This document shows, one piece after another, positions 55,655 through 63,149 of a stretch of 64,000 nucleotides of DNA (positions are counted from its first letter, which is position 1; every line of letters begins with the position of its first letter). The notes below the pieces were generated by a model that did not search any database, was not told the origin of the DNA, and saw only the letters and a list, made by a program, of their open reading frames with translations. A program made the translations under genes and the position numbers. The stretch is taken from assembly GCA_963806935.1 (NCBI GenBank), contig CAWEAT010000024.1, positions 27,701 to 91,700 of the forward strand, written 5' to 3'. The stretch comes from Roseiarcus sp963806935. GTDB lineage: Bacteria; Pseudomonadota; Alphaproteobacteria; Rhizobiales; Beijerinckiaceae.

Positions 55655-55817
55655 CGCTCCCCTCCTCATTGCGCGGCTCCCGCCCCTGCATCAACGCGGC
55701 GCGCGCCTGGTAGGCGAACTGTTTCGCAGGCCCCTGAATTGCCCGCAATCTCGACCGCTGCGAATCCGTCGGCTTACCCCACCGCGCGAAGCGGCGTTGG
55801 CGGCAAGCTGGCGAGCG
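55638..55817 (-). CDS. Open frame in phage cassette, start unclear
   Basis: Not recognised. A 59-codon open stretch ends 16 bases inside the next gene, with the plausible sequence FARWGKPTDSQRSRLRAIQG, AKQFAYQARAALMQGREPRN and EEGSDDAAS. No ATG, GTG or TTG in frame lies at its beginning, so either an indel hides the start or it is a remnant. Overlap with the following start codon is typical of coupled phage genes. Confidence 0.35.
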   Translation of the reverse strand, partial: RSPACRQRRFARWGKPTDSQRSRLRAIQGPAKQFAYQARAALMQGREPRNEEGSDDAAS

Positions 55818-55911
55818 TCACGATCGCTTGCCGGGCGAGCTCGTCCGCCATGTCCAAGATATGCGCGCTGTAGTGGCGTTCGATCATCGCCATCGACGTT
55901 TCGTGTAGGCC
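55774..55911 (-). pseudogene. C-terminal tail of a tyrosine recombinase (integrase)
   Basis: GLHETSMAMIERHYSAHI followed by DMADELARQAIVTLASL is the typical C-terminus of phage-type integrases, with the nucleophilic Tyr in ERHY. Only the last 46 codons are recognisable; the Arg-His-Arg part of the active site is absent. Its presence in the island downstream of tRNA-Glu supports an integrated prophage or element as the origin of this DNA. Confidence 0.65.
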
Positions 55912-55979
55912 ATCCGGACGTCACTGTGCAACTATCGAAGCGCTTCGCGCGCGGCGCGAACACTCCCTCTCTCGGTTGC

Positions 55980-56204
55980 CTATCTCCGCCGAGCTTTCTC
56001 ACGCGCAAACACCTCGCGTCCTTCGCGATCGAGGATCCGCAATCCGACCGTTAGCGGCGGCCACTCGGTATTGGCGGCGGCGACGATCGCGGCGGATGTG
56101 TCTTCCGCCTCGATCTGTCTCTCCGTCAGATTCCTTTGGCCGTGATCGGGCGTGGCGCAAAGAAATTGGATCCGGAACGCCTTCGGTTGGTCTGAGTCGT
56201 TCAA
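55980..56204 (-). CDS. Small phage-cassette protein
   Basis: Not recognised. 74 residues from a TTG start at 56204 (MNDSDQPKAFRIQFLCATPD, AAIVAAANTEWPPLTVGLRI, LDREGREVFAREKARRR). The pattern of alternating strands and a charged end looks like a genuine small folded protein. It overlaps the stop of the preceding gene (TTGA), so it is translated from the same message. Intact. Confidence 0.55.
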   Translation of the reverse strand: MNDSDQPKAFRIQFLCATPDHGQRNLTERQIEAEDTSAAIVAAANTEWPPLTVGLRILDREGREVFAREKARRR

Positions 56205-56458
56205 ATCGGCTCGGCGACCGCATCAAACTCCATGGGCGACGGGCCGGTTGCGGCATCGAGCGCGGCTCGCTTGGGAGTTCGACGGGCGATAACTGATGCG
56301 ACGCGTTTCCAGTCTCGCGCCGCTGCGGCGCTGTTGACCTCGCGTTCGCGCCCGCGCGCTTCCGCGCCTGCCTCGACGCCAAACTCACTGATCAGCAGGC
56401 CTGCCACTTCATGTATCCGCTCAATTCTTTCGAGGCGCCAGAGCAACCATGCGAGCAC
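56201..56458 (-). CDS. Small phage-cassette protein, first of the remnant operon
   Basis: Not recognised. An 85-residue frame from GTG 56458, with a very good ribosome-binding site (AGGGAGGG about 6 bases upstream): MLAWLLWRLERIERIHEVAG, EAGAEARGREREVNSAAAAR, KRVASVIARRTPKRAALDAA. One amphipathic helix at the start, then charged helices. It overlaps the next gene by 4 bases. A longer open frame upstream to 56587 lacks a ribosome-binding site. Confidence 0.5.
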   Translation of the reverse strand: MLAWLLWRLERIERIHEVAGLLISEFGVEAGAEARGREREVNSAAAARDWKRVASVIARRTPKRAALDAATGPSPMEFDAVAEPI

Positions 56459-56810
56459 GTCCGCCCTCCCTTGTCTCGTCCCATCGCGCCGGCCTCGCGG
56501 GCGCGCTGCCCAAAAACATGACCTAAAGACAGTGCGTTGATTGCCCAATAGATCGTTGAGTATTCGGCCACTTTCGTTGACAAACAATTAACAGCGGCCT
56601 AAAGTGAACTACTCTATACTTGTGGACGACGGGGTGTCGGCTCAAGCCGGCCGAACGTCAGGCGCTCAGGGCAGCGCGACAAGGGCGCTTGCGCCAGGCC
56701 GCTGCCGGGGCTCCAAGGCCGTCCTGCGTCCGTCGCGGAGACCGTTGGCCTGGCGGTCGGATTCCGCTAATCATGGAGGCGACATGCGAAGCAACCTTAC
56801 ATGGACGCGC
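56459..56810. other. Junction between island and hydrogenase region; no gene supported
   Basis: About 350 bases without a convincing gene. Short frames such as the one ending RSNLTWTR (plus strand, stop 56811) show no family. The junction between phage-like DNA (minus strand) and the truncated NHL gene (plus strand) must lie here. No terminal repeat or tRNA fragment is visible. Confidence 0.4.
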
Positions 56811-57170
56811 TAGGAACAGCTCGTCTCGCCGAGCGCGACGAAGCCGAGTGACCACAACCGGTGCGCCGATCTGCCGATCGCCCGCGCGATGAACATGCCC
56901 TACGGGATCTGCGCCGCTGGGACACGGCTCACTGTCGCCGACACCGCCAATTCCCGCCTCATCAGCTTCGAGCGGGACGGGCTCGCCATCGACGTCGGCG
57001 CAACGCGGCTCGCCGGCCAGGCCAACTTTGAGGCAAAAGGCGGCAATCGATGGCGCCCCGTGGCGCGCGACAGCCTGTGTTGGCCCTATCGCGTCGCTGC
57101 TTCAGGCGATGTGCTCGCGATCGCCAATTCCGGCAACAACTGCGTCCTTCTGTGGGACCTTGCGGCATGA
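56811..57170 (+). pseudogene. NHL-repeat protein, 5'-truncated
   Basis: C-terminal 110 or so residues of an NHL beta-propeller protein: HNRCADLPIARAMNMPYGIC, TRLTVADTANSRLISFERDG, ARDSLCWPYRVAASGDVLAI and ANSGNNCVLLWDLAA. Each NHL blade carries the VADTANSRL or AIANSGNNCVLLW pattern. A full propeller needs about six blades, so most of the gene is missing upstream, where the island begins. An internal ATG at 56889 exists but would give only two blades. Its stop overlaps the hypF ATG (ATGA), so it was the first gene of the hyp operon. Confidence 0.75.
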
Positions 57171-59602
57171 CGCGAACAGTCAAACTAGCACCAGATCCGA
57201 ACTATCTCACGATGGAGATACGGGTGCGCGGCCGCGTTCAGGGGGTCGGCTTTCGCCCGGCGGTGTGGCGCGTGGCGCGCGAACTCAATCTTGCCGGCGA
57301 AGTGCTGAACGACGCCGAGGGAGTGCTGGTGCGGGTCGGCGGCGAGGCTGCGGCGGTCAACGACTTCCTCGCCCGAATAGCGCGCGAGCCGCCGCCCCTG
57401 GCGCGCATCGACGCGATCGAAACGCATCCCTATCGCGGCCGACTGTCGTCCACATTCCGCATCGCCGAAAGCGAGCCGGGCGCCGCGCATACCCAGATCG
57501 CGCCGGACGCCGCCATCTGCGCGGCGTGCGCGGCCGAGATCGCCGATCCGTCCGAGCGCCGCTTCCGCTATCCGTTCGCCAATTGCACCCATTGCGGTCC
57601 CCGGCTGAGCATCGTCACCGGCATCCCCTATGACCGCTCCATGACGACCATGGCGCCGTTCGTCATGTGCGGCGCCTGCGCGCAGGAATACCGAAATCCC
57701 GCCGATCGCCGATTCCACGCCGAGGCGATCGCCTGCCATGCGTGCGGCCCCAGGGCGAGCTTGATCCGTTTCGACGGCCGCGCCGTGAGTTTCGACCAGC
57801 ACTCGCCGCTCGACGACGTCGATGCCGCACGGGCCCTGTTGCAAAAGGGGGAAATCGTCGCCGTCAAGGGTCTGGGCGGATTTCACCTCGCCTGCGACGC
57901 GACCAATGCCGACGCCGTGGCGCGACTGCGCCATTTGAAGCGCCGCGAGCGGAAGCCGTTCGCGTTGATGGCGGCCGATGTCGAGATCATCCGCCGCTAT
58001 TGCGCGGTCGACGCCGACGAAGAGCAGCTTCTCGGCGGCGCGGCGGCGCCGATCGTGCTCCTGCGCGCCGATGGGCCGCAACGCCTGCCCGAGGACATCG
58101 CGCCGGGGCTCTCCACGCTGGGCTTCATGCTCCCGACGACGCCGCTGCAGGCGCTCATGCTGAGGCGCCTCGATCGGCCGGCGGTGATGACGAGCGGCAA
58201 TATCGCCGACGAGCCGCAAGCGACCGAGACTGACGAGGCGCGCGAGCGGCTAGCCGGCATCGCCTCTTACGCTCTGATCCACGACCGCGCGATCGCCAGT
58301 CGGGTCGACAATTCGCTCGTGCGCGTGATGGCGGGCAATCCCCGGGTGCTGAGGCGGGCGCGCGGGTACGCTCCTGCCCCGACCGCCCTGCCGCCCGGAT
58401 TCGAGCCGGCGCCGCAGATCCTGGCGATGGGCGGCGAGCTCAAGGCGACGTTCTGCCTGGTCAAAGAGGGCGAAGCGATCCTCTCGCAGCATCAGGGCGA
58501 TCTCGAGAACGCCGAAACCTTCGATGACTATCGCCGCACGCTCGCGCTCTACGCAAAACTGTTCGACCATCGGCCGGTCGCGCTCGTCATCGACCAGCAT
58601 CCAGAATATCTGTCGGCCAAGCTGGCGCGCGAACGAGTCCGCTCGCAGCCGGTCAAGCTCATCGAAGTTCAGCATCACCACGCCCACGTCGCCGCGTGCC
58701 TCGCCGAGAACCGGTATCCCCTCGACAGCCCGCCGGCGCTCGGCATCGTCCTCGATGGCCTCGGATGGGGGAACGACGGAACGATCTGGGGCGGGGAGTT
58801 CCTTTTCGCGAATTATCGCTCATACGAGCGGCTCGGCCACTTCAAGCCGGTGGCGATGCTGGGAGGCGCGCAGGCTGCGCGTGAGCCCTGGCGTAATCTC
58901 TATGCCCATCTCATGGCCGCGATGGGGTGGGCGGAGCTCGAAATGAATTTCGCCCAGCTCGAACTCTTCGCTGATCTTGCCCGCCGTCCGCGCGCGAAAA
59001 TGGATGCAATGAGCCACAACAGCGTCAATGCTCCCAAGGCCTCGTCCTGCGGCCGGCTGTTCGATGCAGTCGCCGCGGCGCTGAACCTCTGCCGCGATCG
59101 ACAGGCCTATGAGGGCGAAGCGGGCGCGCGACTCGAAGCGATCGTCGATCGAGAGGAGATGCTTGGCGATCACGAGGAGGTCGCCTATCCTTTTTCCATT
59201 CCAAACATGCACGAATCCGGCTTGCCCTATATCGAGCCGCTCGCGATGTGGCGGGCGATCCTCGGCGATCTCGTCCTCGGAACGCCGGCGTCCGTGATGG
59301 CGGCGCGGTTCCACAAGGGCCTCGCCAAAGTCGTCGTCGCCATGGCCGAAAAGCTCGCCGCCCGGGACGATCAGGGCCGAGCGCGATTCGAGACCATCGC
59401 GCTTTCGGGCGGTTGCTTCCAGAATCGGGTGCTGTTCGAGGAGGTCGTCGGAGGCCTCGAACGCGCGGGCTTTCGCGTGCTCACCCAGGCTGAGATCCCC
59501 GCGAACGACGGAGGACTCGCGCTCGGGCAGGCCGCGATCGGCGCCGCGCGTCTCATTGACGCAGCCAATGCGCGGGACAACTCGCGTCCAATCGTGGGAT
59601 AA
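57167..59602 (+). CDS. hypF: Carbamoyltransferase HypF
   Basis: Makes the cyanide ligands of the [NiFe] active site from carbamoyl phosphate, passing a thiocarbamoyl group to HypE. 811 residues in the usual order: acylphosphatase domain (RVRGRVQGVGFRPAVWRVAR, about 19-38), two zinc-finger pairs (CAACAAEI with CTHCGPR, CGACAQEY with CHACGP), a YrdC-like domain (about 200-370, KGLGGFHLACDATNADAVAR, SGNIADEPQ) and a Kae1-like domain with the metal site VQHHHAHVAACLAEN and ALSGGCFQN. All catalytic parts are intact. ATG 57167 overlaps the NHL stop. Confidence 0.96.
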   Translation: MTRTVKLAPDPNYLTMEIRVRGRVQGVGFRPAVWRVARELNLAGEVLNDAEGVLVRVGGEAAAVNDFLARIAREPPPLARIDAIETHPYRGRLSSTFRIAESEPGAAHTQIAPDAAICAACAAEIADPSERRFRYPFANCTHCGPRLSIVTGIPYDRSMTTMAPFVMCGACAQEYRNPADRRFHAEAIACHACGPRASLIRFDGRAVSFDQHSPLDDVDAARALLQKGEIVAVKGLGGFHLACDATNADAVARLRHLKRRERKPFALMAADVEIIRRYCAVDADEEQLLGGAAAPIVLLRADGPQRLPEDIAPGLSTLGFMLPTTPLQALMLRRLDRPAVMTSGNIADEPQATETDEARERLAGIASYALIHDRAIASRVDNSLVRVMAGNPRVLRRARGYAPAPTALPPGFEPAPQILAMGGELKATFCLVKEGEAILSQHQGDLENAETFDDYRRTLALYAKLFDHRPVALVIDQHPEYLSAKLARERVRSQPVKLIEVQHHHAHVAACLAENRYPLDSPPALGIVLDGLGWGNDGTIWGGEFLFANYRSYERLGHFKPVAMLGGAQAAREPWRNLYAHLMAAMGWAELEMNFAQLELFADLARRPRAKMDAMSHNSVNAPKASSCGRLFDAVAAALNLCRDRQAYEGEAGARLEAIVDREEMLGDHEEVAYPFSIPNMHESGLPYIEPLAMWRAILGDLVLGTPASVMAARFHKGLAKVVVAMAEKLAARDDQGRARFETIALSGGCFQNRVLFEEVVGGLERAGFRVLTQAEIPANDGGLALGQAAIGAARLIDAANARDNSRPIVG

Positions 59603-59620
59603 TGGCCAAGGGTAGAAACC

Positions 59621-59902
59621 ATGTGTCTCGGAATCCCAGGCCGCATCGTCAAGATTGACGACGTCGGCAAGAAGCTCGCGACCGCCGACGTCAGCGGGGT
59701 GAAGCGGCAGGTGAACATCGCCTGCATTGTCGATTCCGAGCATCCAGTCGAAGACTGCGTCGGCGATTGGGTGCTGATCCACGTCGGCTTCGCGATGAGC
59801 CGCATCGATGAAGCCGAGGCGGCGGAAACGCTGCGGATCCTGACTGAGCTTGGCGAAGCGCAGCAGGAGCTCGACGCAATGCGCCAATCCGCCGCCGAAT
59901 AG
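59621..59902 (+). CDS. hypC: Hydrogenase maturation chaperone HypC/HupF family
   Basis: Small chaperone that carries the Fe(CN)2CO group with HypD and binds the large-subunit precursor. 93 residues starting MCLGIPGRIVKIDD, with the essential Cys2, then VKRQVNIACIVDS and DWVLIHVGFAMSRIDEAEA typical of the family. Processing of the initiator Met would expose Cys2. It lies 18 bases behind hypF. A charged C-terminal helix extends slightly past the usual 80 residues. Confidence 0.94.
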   Translation: MCLGIPGRIVKIDDVGKKLATADVSGVKRQVNIACIVDSEHPVEDCVGDWVLIHVGFAMSRIDEAEAAETLRILTELGEAQQELDAMRQSAAE

Positions 59903-59915
59903 GGAGGTTCGCGCC

Positions 59916-60608
59916 ATGGCCAGCGAAGCCGATCTCAGGGCGCTTTACCCGTTTCTTCATGGCGCGCCTCCGGAACCGGAAAAGCTGGAAGCCGCGCTCC
60001 TCTATTCGATCGAGGAGAAGGCGCGCAACTCGCGCGAAACCAATGCTCGGTTCTTTGCCGCCGAGGCCGCGATCCTGTTCGCCGCCGCCAGGACGGTCGC
60101 CGATGTTTACCGGCGCGGCGGCCGCCTGTTCTCGATGGGCAACGGCGGGTCGAGTTGCGATGCCTCACATGTCGCGGTTGAATTCGTCCATCCGATCACC
60201 GCGGGACGCCCGGCGCTGGCGGCGATCAACCTCGTCGCCGATATCGCAATGATTTCGGCGGTCGGCAATGACGTCGGCTTCGATCAGGTGTTCGTCCGCC
60301 AGGTGATCGCGCAGGCGCGGGCGGGCGATGGCCTGATCGGCATATCGACCAGCGGCAATTCCGCCAATCTCATCGCCGCCTTCGCCAAGGCGAAGGAGAT
60401 GGGCCTCGCAACGATCGGTCTCACCGGCGGCGACGGCGGCAAGATGCGCGCCGGCGGCGTCGTCGATCACTGTCTTGTCGTTCCGACGACCTCGATCCAC
60501 CGGATCCAGGAATGCCACGTCGTCGCCTACCATATCTTGTGGGATCTCGTTCACACGCTGCTCGCCGGCGACCGCGGCTCCGCCACGACCAAGGGAGAGG
60601 CGGCATGA
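59916..60608 (+). CDS. SIS-domain phosphoheptose-isomerase-like protein in the hyp operon
   Basis: A 230-residue protein of the GmhA/sedoheptulose-7-phosphate isomerase type: GRLFSMGNGGSSCDASHVAV (sugar-phosphate loop), VEFVHPITAGRPALAAINLV, SAVGNDVGFDQVFVRQ, GISTSGNSANLIAAFAKAKE and HIQECH-like RIQECHVVAYHILWDLVH. Placed between hypC and hypD, with AGGGAGG before ATG 59916 and an ATGA overlap with hypD, so clearly part of the operon. From general knowledge, such genes accompany hyp genes in group 1h hydrogenase clusters, where their role is unproven. Lipopolysaccharide heptose synthesis is a less likely role here. Confidence 0.85.
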   Translation: MASEADLRALYPFLHGAPPEPEKLEAALLYSIEEKARNSRETNARFFAAEAAILFAAARTVADVYRRGGRLFSMGNGGSSCDASHVAVEFVHPITAGRPALAAINLVADIAMISAVGNDVGFDQVFVRQVIAQARAGDGLIGISTSGNSANLIAAFAKAKEMGLATIGLTGGDGGKMRAGGVVDHCLVVPTTSIHRIQECHVVAYHILWDLVHTLLAGDRGSATTKGEAA

Positions 60609-61735
60609 AATATCTCGACGAATTTCGCGATGGCGCCAAGGCGGGCTTCCTTCTGAAGGAGATCGAAGGCCTGACCGCCTCGCTCTCCATTCCCGACGAC
60701 CGGCCGCTGCAATTCATGGAGGTTTGCGGCGGTCACACCCACTCGATCTTCCGCTATGGGGTCGAGGGCCTCCTGCCCCGCCAAATAGAGCTCGTGCATG
60801 GGCCCGGATGCCCGGTCTGCGTGCTGCCGATGGGCCGCGTCGACGATTGCGTCGCCATTGCTGAAGAGGCCGGCGTCATCTTCACAACGTTCGGCGACGC
60901 GATGCGGGTGCCAGGCTCGCGCAAGAGCCTGCTGCAAGCGAAGGCTGACGGGGCCGACGTCCGGATGGTCTATTCGCCGATGGACGCGCTCAAGCTCGCG
61001 CACGCCAATCCCGGCCGCGAGGTCGTTTTCTTCGGCCTTGGTTTCGAAACCACGATGCCGTCGACAGCGTTGACGATTCTGCAGGCCGAAATCGAGGGAA
61101 TCGAGAATTTCTCGGTCTTCTGTAATCACATCACCATCGTGCCGACCATCAAGGCAATTCTCGACAGCCCGGATCTGAGGCTGGACGGCTTTCTCGGCCC
61201 CGGCCACGTCTCGATGGTGATTGGGACTGCGCCTTATGAGTTCATCGCCCGCTACTATCGCAAACCGATGGTCATCGCCGGCTTCGAGCCGCTCGACATT
61301 CTGCAGTCGATCTGGATGCTCCTGAAGCAGATCAAAGAGGGGCGGATCGAGATCGAAAATCAATACGCCCGCGTCGTTCCCGACGTGGGCAACGCGCCGG
61401 CGTTGACCGCCGTCTCGCGGGTCTACGAACTGCGCGAATTCTTCGAGTGGCGGGGCCTGGGCTCGATCGATCATTCGGGCGTCAGGCTGCGCGAGGCTTA
61501 CGCGCGTTTCGACGCCGAGCGCAAATTCGCCATTCCTAACGTCAAGATCGCCGATCCGAAGGCTTGCCAGTGTGGCGAAGTGCTCAAGGGCGTCATCAAG
61601 CCGCATCAGTGCAAGGTCTTCGGCTCAGTTTGCACGCCGGAGACGCCTCTCGGCGCGCTGATGGTTTCGTCCGAAGGCGCCTGCGCCGCCTACTATCAAT
61701 ATGGCGGGCTCAAGCGTCACGAGGCCGCCGAATGA
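60605..61735 (+). CDS. hypD: Hydrogenase maturation protein HypD
   Basis: Iron-sulfur scaffold on which the Fe(CN)2CO unit is assembled with HypC and HypE. 376 residues: MEVCGGHTHSIFRYG (catalytic Cys), ELVHGPGCPVCVLPMGRVDD, GFETTMPSTA, the loop FLGPGHVSMVIG, and the C-terminal [4Fe-4S] ligands in ACQCGEVLKGVIKPHQC and VFGSVCTPETPLGALMVSSE. All conserved Cys are present. Overlaps both neighbours by 4 bases, so tightly coupled. Confidence 0.96.
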   Translation: MKYLDEFRDGAKAGFLLKEIEGLTASLSIPDDRPLQFMEVCGGHTHSIFRYGVEGLLPRQIELVHGPGCPVCVLPMGRVDDCVAIAEEAGVIFTTFGDAMRVPGSRKSLLQAKADGADVRMVYSPMDALKLAHANPGREVVFFGLGFETTMPSTALTILQAEIEGIENFSVFCNHITIVPTIKAILDSPDLRLDGFLGPGHVSMVIGTAPYEFIARYYRKPMVIAGFEPLDILQSIWMLLKQIKEGRIEIENQYARVVPDVGNAPALTAVSRVYELREFFEWRGLGSIDHSGVRLREAYARFDAERKFAIPNVKIADPKACQCGEVLKGVIKPHQCKVFGSVCTPETPLGALMVSSEGACAAYYQYGGLKRHEAAE

Positions 61736-62799
61736 ACGTCGCCGCACCCGTCCGCGCCCGAACCCTCGGCCAGGTTCATGCGCCAACGGTGACGCTTGCC
61801 CATGGCGGCGGCGGGAAGGCGATGAAGGACCTGATCGACGACGTGTTCGTGAGAGCCTTCGACAATCCCCTGCTCGCCCCGCTCGAGGATCAGGCGCGGT
61901 TCGATCTCGCCGATCTCGCGCGGCGCGGCGACCGGCTTGCCTTCACCACCGATTCCTTCGTCGTCGATCCGCTCATCTTTCCCGGCGGCGACATCGGGAA
62001 GCTTGCGGTCTGCGGCACGATCAACGACCTCGCGGTCGGGGGCGCAGTCCCGCTCTATCTTTCCTGCGCCGCGATCATCGAGGAAGGGGTGACGATCGAC
62101 CTCCTGCGCCGGGTCGCCGCTTCGATGGCGGCGACGGCGCGCGAGGCGGGCGTGAAGATCGTCACCGGCGACACCAAGATCGTCAGCAAAGGCGCCTGCG
62201 ACAAGCTCTTCCTGACCACGACGGGGGTCGGCGTTATCCGCGAGGGCGTCGATCTGGGCGCGGACCGCGCCCGCCCCGGCGACGCGGTCCTGGTCAATGG
62301 CCTGCTCGGAGACCATGGCGCCGCCATCCTGTGCGCGCGCGGCGACATGGCGCTCGATACGCCAATCGAGAGCGACTGCGCGCCCCTGCATGGACTGATC
62401 GCCGCCCTCCTTGCCGCCGCCCCGGGCGTGCGGTTCGTGCGCGACCCGACGCGCGGAGGAGTGGCGACGGTCCTCAACGAGATTGCGGAGGCGTCGCAGA
62501 TCGCAATCGAGATCGACGAGAGCGCGACGCCCATCCGCGAGGAGGTCAAGGCGTTCTGCGAGATTCTCGGCCTCGACCCGCTCTATCTCGCCAACGAGGG
62601 CAAGATCGTCGCGATCGCGCCTCCGAACGAGGCGGACGCAGCGCTTGCGGCGCTCAGAGCCCATCCGCTCGGGAAGCGCGCCGCAATCGTCGGACGGGTA
62701 CATTCGGGCGAGCCGGGGCGGGTGACGATGCGCACTGTGTTCGGTGGGCGGCGGATCGTTGACATGCTGGTCGGCGAGCAATTGCCGCGCATTTGTTGA
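61732..62799 (+). CDS. hypE: Hydrogenase maturation protein HypE
   Basis: Dehydrates the thiocarbamoyl group on its C-terminal Cys to thiocyanate, using ATP. 355 residues of the PurM/SelD-like fold: LAHGGGGKAMKDLIDDVFVR, FTTDSFVVDPLIFPGGDIGK, GTINDLAVGGAVPLYLSCA, TGDTKIV, RDPTRGGVATVLNEIAEASQ, and the obligatory C-terminus PRIC. The catalytic terminal Cys confirms that the stop is correct. ATG 61732 overlaps hypD by 4 bases. Confidence 0.96.
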   Translation: MNVAAPVRARTLGQVHAPTVTLAHGGGGKAMKDLIDDVFVRAFDNPLLAPLEDQARFDLADLARRGDRLAFTTDSFVVDPLIFPGGDIGKLAVCGTINDLAVGGAVPLYLSCAAIIEEGVTIDLLRRVAASMAATAREAGVKIVTGDTKIVSKGACDKLFLTTTGVGVIREGVDLGADRARPGDAVLVNGLLGDHGAAILCARGDMALDTPIESDCAPLHGLIAALLAAAPGVRFVRDPTRGGVATVLNEIAEASQIAIEIDESATPIREEVKAFCEILGLDPLYLANEGKIVAIAPPNEADAALAALRAHPLGKRAAIVGRVHSGEPGRVTMRTVFGGRRIVDMLVGEQLPRIC

Positions 62800-62810
62800 A
62801 AGGCCCCCCC

Positions 62811-63149
62811 ATGCATGAACTGGGGATCACCCGGAACATCGTCGCGATCGTCGCCGAAGCCGCGAGGGGACGCCGCGTGACGCGGGTGACGCTCGAGGTC
62901 GGAAAGCTTTCCGGCGTGATACCGGACTCGATCGCCTTTTGCTTCGAAGTCGTCGCCCAGGGCACCCCGCTTGAGGGGGCGAGCCTTGAAATCCTCGAGA
63001 TCGAGGGACGCGCACGCTGCGAGGCATGCGGCCTCGAATTCGACGCCGACACCCTGTTCGCGCCCTGCCCCTGCGGCTCCCACCGGTTGAAGCGCATTCA
63101 CGGCGAGGAACTGATCGTCAAGTCGATGGAAATGATGGAGGCAGCGTAA
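62811..63149 (+). CDS. hypA: Hydrogenase nickel-insertion protein HypA
   Basis: Delivers nickel to the hydrogenase large subunit together with HypB. 112 residues starting MHELGITRNIVAIVAEAARG, with His2 and Glu3 forming the nickel site, and the structural zinc site RCEACGLEF and FAPCPCGSHR. ATG 62811 is the family start and lies 11 bases after the hypE stop. Its stop overlaps the hypB start (TAATG). Confidence 0.95.
   Translation: MHELGITRNIVAIVAEAARGRRVTRVTLEVGKLSGVIPDSIAFCFEVVAQGTPLEGASLEILEIEGRARCEACGLEFDADTLFAPCPCGSHRLKRIHGEELIVKSMEMMEAA

Noticed and set aside
44381..57000. Search for a duplicated tRNA-Glu 3' end (attR)
   Set aside because: No second copy of GGTTCGATCCCCGTTGGGCG was seen by eye in the island or behind it.
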